DNA of 64,000 bases from positions 1-64,000 of the forward strand of contig JAMPIV010012451.1 of the NCBI GenBank assembly GCA_024509875.1, read 5' to 3'. Both the position numbers and the translations under genes were made by a program. The notes beneath the pieces are model-generated. The model made no database searches. It was not told the origin of the DNA and saw nothing but the letters and a program-made list of their open reading frames with translations. The DNA is from Oreohelix idahoensis. Taxonomy: Eukaryota; Mollusca; Gastropoda; Stylommatophora; Oreohelicidae. The stretch's first letter is position 1. Each line of letters begins with the position of its first letter. Positions 24,094-34,739 of the stretch are shown piece after piece.

Positions 24094-24970
24094 GTTTTGT
24101 GAGAGGTGTATACATGGCTACATTCTGGGGTCACGGGTGCAGACATCTAGTTTCTTGTTCCAACAGCAGGGATTCAAATGCCCTGTTTGCAGACAATTTA
24201 TTAATGCTCCGGATTCCAGGAAGCCACCTCTTAAGTGGGCATCCCTGCTGAAAACAGACTTCCTCTTAAAGAGCCTGATTAAATTAGTTCAGTCTAATAA
24301 GATTCCAACTTTCTCTAAAACTGAAGATGATAAAAATGCATGCGAGAAACTGCATGGTGTGACAAAGCGAACGGTGTACTGTGCTGAATGTCGCAATGTC
24401 ATTTGTCCGATGTGTGCACAAGCGTACCACAAGGAATGTAGCATTGTTGTACCCTTGAAGGAAGCTGCGGCTGACAGGCGCGCAAGAGCAGCGATGTGGC
24501 TGGAAGAAGTATCCCCGAAACTGGAGGTAGCGACTAATCTTGAGAAACTGCGAGAGAAACGCCAGGAAGAACTTCATCAGCAGAAAGCTGCTATCAGAAT
24601 TGCAATCAGCAGACGAGCTGACGAGATAAGGCAGCTTGTTCAACAAGAGGAAGATAGACTGTTGGAGAAATTAGATCAGGAGGTTGATGTCCAGCAAAAT
24701 AGAGCTGCCCTAGAGGCCATCATTTTTAACGATAAACTTACAAGTTACAAGGAAAAATATACATCTGTCTCCTCATTTCTTCAAATTGGTTCAGACCTAC
24801 ATCTGATGGCAAAAAACTCTTTTGCAGACAGTGTGGATCCTTCTGAAAAAATTGACCTGATGAGTTACGAACGTTTTGTTAACAGTCTTTCTAGTGTGAA
24901 AATTACTTTCCAGCAGGCGGAGATACCGTCTGTGTCGCTAGGCGACGTCGAGCTCACTTTTAAATATTGA
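24094..24970 (+). CDS. TRIM-like RING/B-box protein, exon 2
   Basis: Second and last coding exon. The first base completes the arginine codon begun in exon 1, giving RFCERCIHGYI. It supplies RING residues C57, C60, C84 and C87 (CPVC). A B-box follows at about residues 138-170 (C138, H142, C151, C154, C159, C162, H167, C170), then a charged, helical, probably coiled-coil region at about 180-260 (EVATNLEKLREKRQEELHQQ, QLVQQEEDRLLEKL). The protein ends at residue 346 (TGA at 24968-24970) with no NHL, SPRY or filamin-type C-terminal domain, so it is a short TRIM-like form. An E3 ligase role is inferred from the family. Confidence 0.88.
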
Positions 24971-25499
24971 AATCATTGTAATTTACGTTTTGGGTAATAA
25001 TTACATTGTGAAGTGCACTGCAATGACATGGAATCAGATGACGAATGTGCCTGGTTGCACTCCTATGAGTCATATGTTCCCGTTGTTTGTTTTTATTTAT
25101 TATTTATGTGGGTTATCTTGTCCATTACATTTTCTGTTGATCTCACAGTGTTGCCGAAGCGCTCATTTTATCCTTTATCATTAGAACGGACAGTTATCTC
25201 GCACTCCCTGAGCCATTATTATAACCAGTTAAGCTGATATGGTAATGCGTGATGTGTCACTCCTTTAACATAGTATTATTATGTGCTCTCAATGCAGTGT
25301 TCCCAAACAAGGGGCGTTGACAAAAGGGTGATCGCGTGATGTTCACGAGGGTTGCAGGAATATCGGGGATAAAAAGCTTAACTCTTAAAGCAGCAGCAGA
25401 ACCTGTTATAATTTTAGTCACAAAACAAATCATATTTCTCAAAGACCTACTATTTTCGTTAAACAATCAAGATTCTATTTGGTACATTAAAAAAGACAA
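24971..25499. other. 3' flank of the TRIM-like gene
   Basis: Probable 3' untranslated region and flank. No AATAAA was found close to the stop. No coding frame was recognised. Confidence 0.4.
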
Positions 25500-25870
25500 T
25501 AATCATAATCACCCTTAAATTCCTCAAGGTCTTTCCGTGTTTTGGTCATTTCTTTAATGTCTGTCTCCAATAATCTTCTCCGTATGTTCTTTGGTCTCTC
25601 TCATACCCTGGGGATTTCACAAGGACTGCACTTTAATACTATCAACAGGTTCCCTCTTCGTGTGTCCTATCTATCTCCAGCGTCTTCTTCTCATCCCTTG
25701 TGCAACTGACACTTGTCTAGTTCTTGTCATCAGTTCCATATTAGTGACTTTGTCATACCACTTCAATCTTTCTATTCAACGCAAGCATCCATTTACTTCT
25801 CAGTTGTTTTTTTTTTCTTTTCTGGTTGTTGTCCATGTTTCAGAATCAAACAGCAGTGTTTAGTATGCAG
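25500..25870 (-). pseudogene. Decayed LINE RT C-terminus
   Basis: The minus strand, in several frames, gives RWYDKVTNMELMTRT, RRRWRWIGHT and KSPGYERPKNIRRR, which match the tail of LINE polymerases (WxDK-TN-EL, WRWIGHTLR, NPQGKRKRGRP). Heavily frameshifted. Confidence 0.5.
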
Positions 25871-25974
25871 GTGCGATAGATTGTTGAACTGTGCTGTGAA
25901 ATTAAGAGATTAAAAGCTCTGCTACCTGAGCTTATATTTAATATTTTATTGTTTCTATACATTGTGACAAGCAC

Positions 25975-26190
25975 GCGATTGACAGAGTGTTTAGAGTACT
26001 GGTCTCTGGCGGGAAAGATGCCGGGATTTATTCACGGTATCTACATTATTCAGTCTACCCAGCTGTAAATGACTGTGCATTTGAGTTAGGGTAGGAAAAG
26101 GCAGCGAGGAAGGGAACTGGTCACCCCAGCTCTCGATGCTGGACCTAGTATAGTTAAGTCTCTAACACTTCCTCCCCTACGGCATTTTTA
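25975..26190 (+). mobile_element. tRNA-like SINE remnant
   Basis: GACAGAGTGTTTAGAGTACTGG resembles a tRNA 5' half with A box, and GCCGGGATTTATTCACGG a degraded B box. A body with CTACCCAGCTGTAAATGACTG and GGGAACTGGTCACCCC follows, as in animal core-type SINEs. No clear target duplication. Confidence 0.5.
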
Positions 26191-26314
26191 TATACATTGT
26201 GATGATGCATGTCTACGTTACCATAGCAACGTTCATCACGTGTTGTAGTTTAAATATTTTGTCTAGCTAATTGAAAAAAAAAAAAAAGAAAAGGATCAGG
26301 TTCAACCCCTAATA

Positions 26315-26863
26315 ATAATAATAATAATAGACCCTTCAGTCATAACTGACTATGGGAATGCGCCCCTGAGGTGACAGCCCTCAACTGCTTATTTTCCTGG
26401 TGCTCCTTTCGACGTTTTCTCCTCACCTCTGCTTCTTGTGTGAGCCTCTCTTTGCCCAATCTGAGGTGGTGCCGTAAAAAGCATCGCCACTTAGTGCGAT
26501 CGGCAGCTTCATCCTCCCATGTTGCTGGATCCATGTCCAGTGCCCTCATATCTCTCTTGCACACATCTTTGAACCTCAGCTGTGGTCGCCCAACTGTTCT
26601 CTTGCCATCTGCTAATTGTCCGTAGAAGATATCTTTTAGGATGCGACCATCTTCCATGCGGCGAACATGGCCAAGCCAGCAAAGTCTGCGCTGTCTAAGC
26701 AGCGTATACATACTTTGAAGGCCAGCACGTGACAACCCCTCGACATTTGTCACTTTATCTTTCCACGAGATGCCGAGGATGCGGCGTAGACACCGCAAAT
26801 GGAAGGTATTGAGCCTTCTTTCTTGCTTAGCATAGGTCGTCCAGGTCTCGCTGCCATATAGGA
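26315..26863 (-). mobile_element. Family D LINE, 5'-truncated 3' fragment
   Basis: Minus-strand C-terminal RT tail: LLYGSETWTTYAKQERRLN, FHLRCLRRILGISWKDK, LCWLGHVRRMEDGRI and GRPQLRFKDVCKRDMRALD, very close to the longer copy at 34740-36720. It ends in (ATT)n on its own strand and is flanked by a perfect 15-bp duplication, gttcaacccctaata (26300-26314 and 26864-26878). A textbook truncated LINE insertion. Confidence 0.88.
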
Positions 26864-26998
26864 GTTCAACCCCTAATATTTTGGATATATATAGACTCAA
26901 TAATTATAGATATTATAGCTAATTGCTGCCATTAGCTGAATGACGTCACGTAATTCCTGGGGGTTTCTGAAGAAAGAAAGAAAGAATGGGACTACTCA

Positions 26999-27868
26999 CC
27001 CTCAGGTATGTCATACAAGGAGATTAATTAGAAGTTGTGTCTGGGGCTAGCAACCTCAGGTATGTCATACAAGGAGATTAATTAGAAGTTGTGTCTGGGG
27101 CTAGCAACCTCAGGTATGTCATACAAGGAGATTAATTAGAAGTTGCTGTCTGGGGCTAGCAACCTCAGGTATGTCATACAAGGAGATTAATTAGAAGTTG
27201 TTTCTGGGGCTAGCAACCTCAGGTATGTCATACAAGGTGATTAATTAGAAGTTGTGTCTGGGGCTAGCAACCTCAGGTATGTCATACAAGGTGATTAATT
27301 AGAAGTTGTGTCTGGGGCTAGCAACCTCAGGTATGTCATACAAGGTGATTAATTAGAAGTTGTGTCTGGGGTTAGCAACCTCAGGTATGTCATACAAGGT
27401 GATTAATTAGAAGTTGTGTCTGGGGCTAGCAACCTCAGGTATGTCATACAAGGTGATTAATTAGAAGTTGTGTCTGGGGCTAGCAACCTCAGGTATGTCA
27501 TACAAGGAGATTAATTAGAAGTTGTGTCTGGGGCTAGCAACCTCAGGTATGTCATACAAGGCGATTAATTAGAAGTTGTGTCTGAGGCTAGCAACCTCAG
27601 TTATGTCATACAAGGAGATTAATTACAAGTTGTGTCTGGGGCTAGCAACCTCAGGTATGTCATACAAGGAGATTAATTAGAAGTTGCTGTCTGGGGCTAG
27701 CAACCTCAGGTATGTCATACAAGGAGATTAATTAGAAGTTGTGTCTGGGGCTAGCAACCTCAGGTATGTCATACAAGGAGATTAATTAGAAGTTGTGTCT
27801 GGGGCTAGCAACCTCAGGTATGTCATACAAGGAGATTAATTAGAAGTTGTGTCTGGGGCTAGCAACCT
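26999..27868. repeat. 54-bp minisatellite, about 16 copies
   Basis: A tandem array with unit CTCAGGTATGTCATACAAGG + AGATTAATTAGAAGTTGTGT + CTGGGGCTAGCAAC. Copies are nearly identical; recurrent variants are agatt/tgatt/cgatt and gttgtg/gttgctg (one extra base). It has no spacers, so it is not a CRISPR array. Confidence 0.95.
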
Positions 27869-28004
27869 CATCATGTAAAGCAAATATCCCCAGAAACCAC
27901 CATTGCAAGAGTATGCGAATGATTGATGTAGGCTTCCTGCAAGGGAACTAGTTACAGCGGTTACTCTATGTTCTGTAAAGAATGCAACGGAAAATAATGA
28001 CGGC

Positions 28005-28057
28005 GATGATGATCATGATGATGATCACGATGATGATCACGATGATGATCACGATGA
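28005..28057. repeat. (GATGATGATCAC)n short tandem repeat
   Basis: Four to five near-perfect 12-bp copies of GATGATGATCAC or GATGATGATCAT. Confidence 0.85.
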
Positions 28058-28127
28058 TTAGCTCAATGATAACAAAATTCCTTACCATATACGCCATTCA
28101 ATAATAAACGAAAACATTTCATTACGT

Positions 28128-28240
28128 GGCACTCGTAAGAAACAAAGGAAAAAAAAAGAAAGATTCACCAGAAATCGAACCAAGGACCACCCCAACGGTA
28201 AATCTTGAAAAGACACATGGCCAATTAAGTACCAACGTTT
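28128..28240 (-). mobile_element. tRNA-like SINE remnant
   Basis: The minus strand contains GGTCCTTGGTTCGATTTCTGG, a B-box-like motif, and the start CACTCGTAAGAAA is shared with the SINE units at 33077-34226. Truncated and degraded; 28241-28740 shows nothing else recognisable. Confidence 0.45.
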
Positions 28241-28740
28241 GTCTACTTAATCATACATTTTTAATTGTGTATATATTTTTATATCTTAAATACCCATAAT
28301 CACTGTGTTACTTAAAATAAATAACTAAAAAAATAAAAATTGTGTTTGTGTGTACGTGTGCACTCGTGCGTGTGTGTGCAGGCAATGTGGATGTCTACTC
28401 TTTAAGTCCCAAAATCCGATATATCGTACTTACTTTCTAGACCCATTTGGCCCGATCGACGTTAAATCGGCTTTGTATCTTTTGCTCCTTTCTAGAGCTG
28501 TTTTCTAATTTTAACAACCCAAAACGTCATTTCTGACAGGAAGTACTTTCTTTTAAATACCTCGTGTATTTATGCATATGAACATTAAAATTTTTTTTCC
28601 AAACAACAACAACATAAAAGCACTGGGGTGGCCATTTTTGTTTAGGCCAAACCCAATTTATTGCTTGGGACTGAATATAAATTATGAGATACTTATATTT
28701 CAACGAGCAAGTAACCCGCTAAAACGTCACACGAAATAAT

Positions 28741-29230
28741 AATGTTGTGCACTTTGGTCTGCGTGTCCCGATGACGGCCCTAATTCTACTGTGGTCATTT
28801 CTTTTCCTGTCCATTCCACTCCAACTTTATTGGATCTTTGTAGTCAAACTTATCATGACTTATGGTCAATGCAGCACGAACGAATTGAAAGGCCTGCGCG
28901 CTCTTTTAATGGGTGTTCAATTTAGCTCCCGGTGCAATGCGCGCAGTTTCCGCGTTTTCCCACACAAAAATGTACCAAGAAAAGATTGCAAGCACGCGTA
29001 TTCTTGGGTGTTCGAGATAGCTTTCACAGTGCAATACGCGACTTTTCTGTATTGTCCAGAAAAGCTGACGGGATTTTTTTTAAATGGTCTTCATGGGACG
29101 TTTCACTTAGACAATTATAAATATGCGGATTATACTGTTACTACACCTGACATATATTAATTCTTGTCCCAGTTATACACTGTTTAGCTGCACCACGTAT
29201 TTTCTCAGGAAAGTCTATTTTTAACACTTA
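28741..29230. other. Unassigned sequence
   Basis: An open frame on the + strand from ATG at 28771 to 29157 has a hydrophobic start, but no homology is recognised and nothing around it suggests a gene. Treated as non-coding. Confidence 0.3.
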
Positions 29231-29235
29231 TTGTA

Positions 29236-29475
29236 CAGTAACATTTTTTTCTTGCCTCCTTTTGGCGAGGCGTGCTCCATTCAACCTAGACACTGAGTCT
29301 GTCGGTTATATTAGGGCATATGATCAAATATAAAGATCTTGCGGTAAAGATTGTACAGTAGCTTTAAAAAAAATAGGAGTTAGCCTCGTTTTGAGGTCCG
29401 TCGGTTATATAAGGACGCACGTGTGTCCTAATATAAAAGACCTTGTGGTTTGGTGATTTGTACAGTAGCAGAAAA
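29236..29475. repeat. Two adjacent short dispersed repeats
   Basis: Two related units of about 110 bp share GCCTCnTTTTGnnGnG..., GTCGGTTATAT-AGG and AATATAAA(A)GA. Three copies of TTGTACAGTA (near 29231, 29349 and 29459) bracket and separate the units, so both look inserted at the same target word. A third unit lies at 32855-32967. Possibly a very short SINE; source RNA unknown. Confidence 0.5.
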
Positions 29476-29654
29476 AGTGACATGACTGTTAACATACGTT
29501 TTACTGTAAGTATATACAAAGTGCTCTATATTATCTTGTAGCCACTCTTCACAGTACGATTATTTGATCACAAAAGATCATTTTTCCAACCGCAGAGGAA
29601 TTGATGAATCAGGTAAGTGTTTCTTATAGCTTAGCTCAGTGGTAGACAATCCAG

Positions 29655-29990
29655 GAGCTGCGATGATCTACTATAGAAACACCTAAATCTCCACCAGTAG
29701 AACAAGAGATGATAATACGTTGTTGGAGTTGGATAGGACACACACTGAAGAAAGCTGTTAATAGCATGACCCAGGAAGTACTTGTTCTAGAATCTCCAGG
29801 GTAAAAGAAGCAGACATTAAAAAACACACACGGGGAAGACACATAGAGACAGAAATGAGAATGGTGAAGAAGACATGGAAAGACCTTGAGATAATGGAAT
29901 GGGTCAGGAAGACTTGGCGTATGTTTGTTGAAAACTGTTGCTCCTCGGGTAGCTAAAGGGTTAATAATAATAATGATGAAGACAAGTGAA
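29655..29990 (+). pseudogene. Decayed LINE 3' end
   Basis: Encodes PVEQEMIIRCWSWIGHTLKK, NSMTQEVLVLESPG and, in another frame, GKTLR, matching the LINE polymerase tail seen at 1535-2420, then a short 3' end with AATAATAATAATGATG. Confidence 0.5.
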
Positions 29991-30285
29991 ACTATTGATG
30001 TAGATAAAGCCCAGTCTGCGGGCTTATGATGTAATTTCTCTAATAAATATAAGGGGAAGCACTCAAGATTATCGAGTCACAGTTATCTACCTTAATGCTG
30101 CCAGATTAACAAGGGCCAGCTATAAGAGATGGTAGAGTTAACAGCAAACCAAAGTATCAGATAAACCAAAGCAAATATCAAATGGTAGCACATAAACCAT
30201 CAGCATAAGTTGTCATGGAGAATCCTTCGATCCAAGCACTGGCACCAACTGGGTCTGATTCTTGTCAGAAGACCTTTTCTCAAGT

Positions 30286-32599
30286 TGTCGCAGAGATATT
30301 ATGATTAATAAATTTCAGATATCTATTCTTTATTCTACATTGGTCTTTTCCGTTTTCTTCCGCTCTTTTACCCTTTTCCCGCTCTTTTACCTTTCTTTTG
30401 CATACGCTAGATTGTTAGCAATTCGTACCTTTATCTTCTTATTATTTAGCAAGCATTTTATTGCATCTCTTTGATGTAGGTTTACGAGTAGATGTAATGA
30501 GTAACGCGTTAATTTTAAACGCCAGAGATCGAAGCGTGTTAACTCGTTCTAGGCAAGTGATATAAGGGAATCTTAGATCTAAGACAAGTTCGCGTGTATT
30601 ACGTTTTATGGTCATAGTCTGCAAGCAGTATTCGTGTGATCCTGTAAGTCGAGGAAATCTTCGCACGGGGTCTGGTCTTTTATGTTACGTCGGTTCTCAA
30701 ATGAGTCCGTACGCAACAGAGAGAGACCTGGTCGGCATTGGTGCGAAGTAATTCGGGTGAGTAGATCTTTGATTTTGCAGATTTGAATGTAAATCTGAAC
30801 GTAGGTGTAAACATCTGGATTTGAGTATGTCTCAAGTCTTAGACGTAACCTGTTTCCTTTCATCAGAGAGATATTTATACCTGAGCAGTTGAGACTCAGT
30901 ATCCAGTATTCATTTAGACTCCGCAGTTCTCTAGACACATTCTAGCTTCGTTTCTAGATTTGCTGTATTAAGTAAAATCTCAGTTTTCGTTGGCGAATAG
31001 TCTTAGTAGGCTGTGCGAGGTAAATATATATATCTAGTAGTGATTGAGTGATTTAAGTGATGATCGCCTATTATATTTCACTAGATTTTCTGTGCCGAAG
31101 TGTTTTTCTAGTATAGGCCAGGAATTCAGTTATATTCTCTAAAGTTATTGCATTACAGTGGGAAGCAGAATAAATTATAATTTCTAGCTAAACTCATTCG
31201 GCTATTAATAAATTTGATTAAACTGCTAGTAACCAGTAAGAGAATAGTTTGACTAACTAAGTAAATGCACTGATGACTCATGAGTATTGACGAAATATAT
31301 TTATATGTATTTCTAATTCATGATGACTGATTTTTTTTAAATGACTAGAATTTATTTCACGGAAGCTTTAACGATGAGACTAGCTCTAAGCTTATGGTTT
31401 CTAATTTAAGTTGAATAACGAAGTGAATATTTTTTACGCGTAGGATTAGATATACTATTAGGGTTGAGTATTTATGTGTTTCTTTCTTCCCTATACAATA
31501 TTTGGGTCATGAACCCTAAATCTTACCAGCGGCTTTCAGTACCTATGTAACTGAGAAGAACATTACCTAAAGAACATTCTGATTATAATTACCGGGTTTT
31601 GCAAGTGACCTGTCTGGCCTAGTGTTTTACACCCAGAAGAACGACAGAGTGCTGGCCTAAAAGTAATATTAAGAATAAATGGTAACTGGACTTACTAATA
31701 TCCAGATTTCTTTCTCAAGTTCATATATATTTCGCCTGTGGTGGCGACTGAAATAACATTTGACATTTCCCATATCAAGACCATTGTGTTGTGAAGGAGA
31801 TTTATCCATTTGTTCCAGATGTTATGAAAAACACGATTAGGTAAGAGTGCGCATGTTGTCTGTGAGCACAGCTGTCAGAGCGAGAGAATAACAGGGACGA
31901 ATAATTCGTTTATGATTTAACCCATGTAATAACTTTCTATTTTCCCTTGTATGCAAGTTTTGCTAGTGCTGTTTTCCTCTTAGGATAGATTAATATATAT
32001 AAACTCTGTTCTTTACTGAGAGAGGGAAAACCTTGGATTTTAGCGGATAAATCTGTGACTCTTTGGGCTATAACTTCTCTTATAACGGGATCTTGGCAAC
32101 AGAGGGGGGAAAGGATGTCACCTATGAGTCTATCTCTTTAATTGATTTTTAACCTATGTTTATTGTATTTGATTTGATATTCAATATTGTCGATGTAAAG
32201 TTTCTTTTTTATGATAATAAAAATTTACATAACTTTATTCACGTGTGGCGGTCAGCTTGTTCAAAAAGATCCTTATTTCATAGATATAGTTTTCACGTAT
32301 GTGCGTCTAATTGTCGTCACTTATCTCTGTGTGTGTGTATATATGAGTGGTTAAATATATAAATATATATATATATATATTTATAGGAAACTGTCTGATC
32401 TAAACTCTCAGTCGTAATCGATAGGCGGGTTTGATTATCTATCAAATCCAGGGACAGATTTTACCTTTCACCATTTCACTTGTGAAATTCTATTTCTTTA
32501 CCTTATTTCTCACTGAGCTATCACCTGTACTAGTCCTATTCAGTCATATTCAGGAGGGACCAAAAGTGATCTTAATTACCCTATCGAAAATATACGACA
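30286..32599 (-). mobile_element. LTR-a copy 4, inverted solo-LTR-like element (2314 bp)
   Basis: Reads TGTCGCAGAGATATTATGAT at the left and CGAAAATATACGACA at the right, the reverse of the other copies. It is flanked by the perfect 5-bp duplication caagt (30281-30285 and 32600-32604). Removing it rejoins the endonuclease codons of the family D LINE. Closest to copy 3 (6066-8618). Confidence 0.82.
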
Positions 32600-32854
32600 C
32601 AAGTCCGTGCTCTCCATGCGCTCGTACCAATGTGCAGACTGTGATAGTTGGTTTGCTGCACAATCAGACCACAGCCAAGAAAACTTCATCATGTTAGACA
32701 TGAAGGAAACCACGCATTAATATCAGCAAGATGTCAGACCCTGTCGCAATCGCTAAATTTACCACAACCTTAAAAAAAGCATTCAGTAGCCCACAGCATG
32801 ATGATATTGTTACATGGAACTGGGAGCAACTGTGGAACATCATTCATAGTACTT

Positions 32855-32967
32855 TAAAAAAAAAATAAAGTTTTGCCTTGTTTTGGCGAAGCGCGTCCCG
32901 TTCAACCTAGTCGGTTATATTAGGGCGCATGTCCAAACATAAAAGACCCTTAGGTCTAGGGTTTTTA
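32855..32967. repeat. Short dispersed repeat inserted in family D
   Basis: Same unit as at 29236-29475 (GCCTTGTTTTGGCG..., TCGGTTATATTAGGGCGCATG, ACATAAAAGACC). ATTCATAGTACT on the left and ATTCATAGTCACT on the right form an imperfect target duplication, and family D coding sequence continues on both sides (IIHSTL... and ...TFGKKTVKSNDWF). Confidence 0.55.
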
Positions 32968-33076
32968 GATATGTATTCATAGTCACTGCGCTTGCTACCT
33001 TTGGTAAGAAAACAGTGAAGTCAAATGACTGGTTTGATGCTTCATCAGATGTGATGACACCTGCCATTGTAGCTAA

Positions 33077-34226
33077 ATTAATATTAGACAAACATAAAGG
33101 TATGTTTTCAGGCACTCGTAAGAAATAAAGAAGTAGAACACTTGGACAACAGAAAAACAACAGACGTGAGTGGCTTACCCAGGGTTCGAACCCCGTACCT
33201 TCCGTACAACAACTCCGCCTAGCTATCAAGCGAATCACACTGACCCCACGGCCAGCTAGGCATCCCCAAAAAGGATGCTTTGCTGACTATTTATCAGTAC
33301 GAAACACACAAGATAACACCGGAAGTATACAGTGGGCAACTCAGCCCTTTAATGACGCAATCACTTCTGTTGTTCCCCTATTAACAGTATGTGTCAGTCC
33401 AAACAAGACAAAGACCTTGATACTGGGTCCAGTAAATAGTAGAAGACTTAAGGACAGTAGTATAGAATAGAGGGTAGGTTTCTGGTATTGTATAAACATA
33501 AATAACACATAAGGAAGGGAAACCCGAGGCCTGTAAACAGTAAATTAATATTAGACAAACATAAAGGTATGTTTTTCAGGCACTCGTAAGAAATAAAGAA
33601 GTAGAACACTTGGACAACAGAAAAACAACAGACGTGAGTGGCTTACCCAGGGTTCGAACCCCGTACCTTCCGTACGACAACTCCGCCTAGCTATCAAGCG
33701 AATCACACTGACCCCACGGCCAGCTAGGCATCCCCAAAAAAGGATGCTTTGCTGACTATTTATCAGTACGAAACACACAAGATAACACCGGAAGTATACA
33801 GTGGGCAACTCAGCCCTTTAATGACGCAATCACTTCTGTTGTTCCCCTATTAACAGTATGTGTCAGTCCAAACAAGACAAAGACCTTGATACTGGGTCCA
33901 GTAAATAGTAGAAGACTTAAGGACAGTAGTATAGAATAGAGGGTAGGTTTCTGGTATTGTATAAACATAAATAACACATAAGGAAGGGAAACCCGAGGCC
34001 TGTAAACAGTAAATTAATATTAGACAAACATAAAGGTATGTTTTCAGGCACTCGTAAGAAATAAAGAAGTAGAACACTTGGACAACAGAAAAACAACAGA
34101 CGTGAGTGGCTTACCCAGGGTTCAAACCCCGTACCTTCCGTACGACAACTCCGCCTAGCTATCAAGCGAATCACACTGACCCCACGGCCAGCTAGGCATC
34201 CCCAAAAAAGGATGCTTTGCTGACTA
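33077..34226 (-). mobile_element. SINE trimer: X-Y-X-Y-X array in one insertion site
   Basis: X is a ~215-bp tRNA-like unit on the minus strand (B box GGTTCGAACCC, complement of 33184-33194; A-box-like TGGCCGTGGGGTC), and Y is a ~250-bp spacer. X starts at 33077, 33544 and 34013, so the period is about 468 bp. Copies are almost identical. The whole array lies between one pair of 12-bp duplications cattgtagctaa (33065-33076 and 34227-34238), within family D linker codons. Confidence 0.8.
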
Positions 34227-34417
34227 CATTGTAGCTAAGCGCAGTGCTGGGACTGAATACTAACGTTCAACGAGTGCTAGAACTCTACAGATCCTGAAGG
34301 CTACGAGAAGCAAAGTCCAACAAACTGCTTGACGTTGTACAAATGATTATTGGCTCCAGCTCAGCGAGAGCATCCAGACCGCAGCGCAAATAGGCGACAC
34401 TAAAAATACACTATGGA

Positions 34418-34615
34418 ACACGCCACGGCAACACGAACAGACAAACAACGAAGAAAATCAAGACAGTCAGCTAATGGTTCTTTTTAGGACCAGTCCTTTT
34501 CGGGACTAACAACCGGCTAGCATCGAAGAACCTAACGCGCAATATACCCCAGTTATAACCTCTTTGGTTGAGCAGGGTATAACAGCAATAAAGTCGACGA
34601 AAGAACGAACGAAAC
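34418..34615 (+). mobile_element. Non-coding insert with two histone-like stem-loops
   Basis: Family D linker codons stop near 34415 and resume as NNKTAPLITISG near 34610; the DNA between is unrelated. It holds GGTTCTTTTTAGGACC (34476-34491), which fits the histone mRNA stem-loop consensus GGYYCTTYTNARRRCC, and directly after it AGTCCTTTTCGGGACT (34492-34507), a second 6-bp stem with TTTC loop. No histone coding sequence was recognised nearby. Borders are approximate and no target duplication was found. Confidence 0.5.
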
Positions 34616-34739
34616 CAAACAATAAGACGGCACCGCTAATAACCATCAGCGGGGGGAAGCAAACCGATAAAGGTAACAGATGGAGAAGTGTGTTGACATT
34701 ATGCTATAGAAAATACTGTCACGCCTGCATCCCTTAAAT

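Noticed and set aside
25283..25345. Second hAT-like end (CAGTGTTCCCAAACAAGG)
   Set aside because: No matching opposite end or duplication found.
26999..27868. CRISPR-like regular repeat array
   Set aside because: Units are directly tandem with no unique spacers, and the DNA is eukaryotic; it is a minisatellite.
28771..29157. Open frame of about 129 codons with hydrophobic start
   Set aside because: No family motif, no splice or context support; AT-rich intergenic DNA can give such frames by chance.
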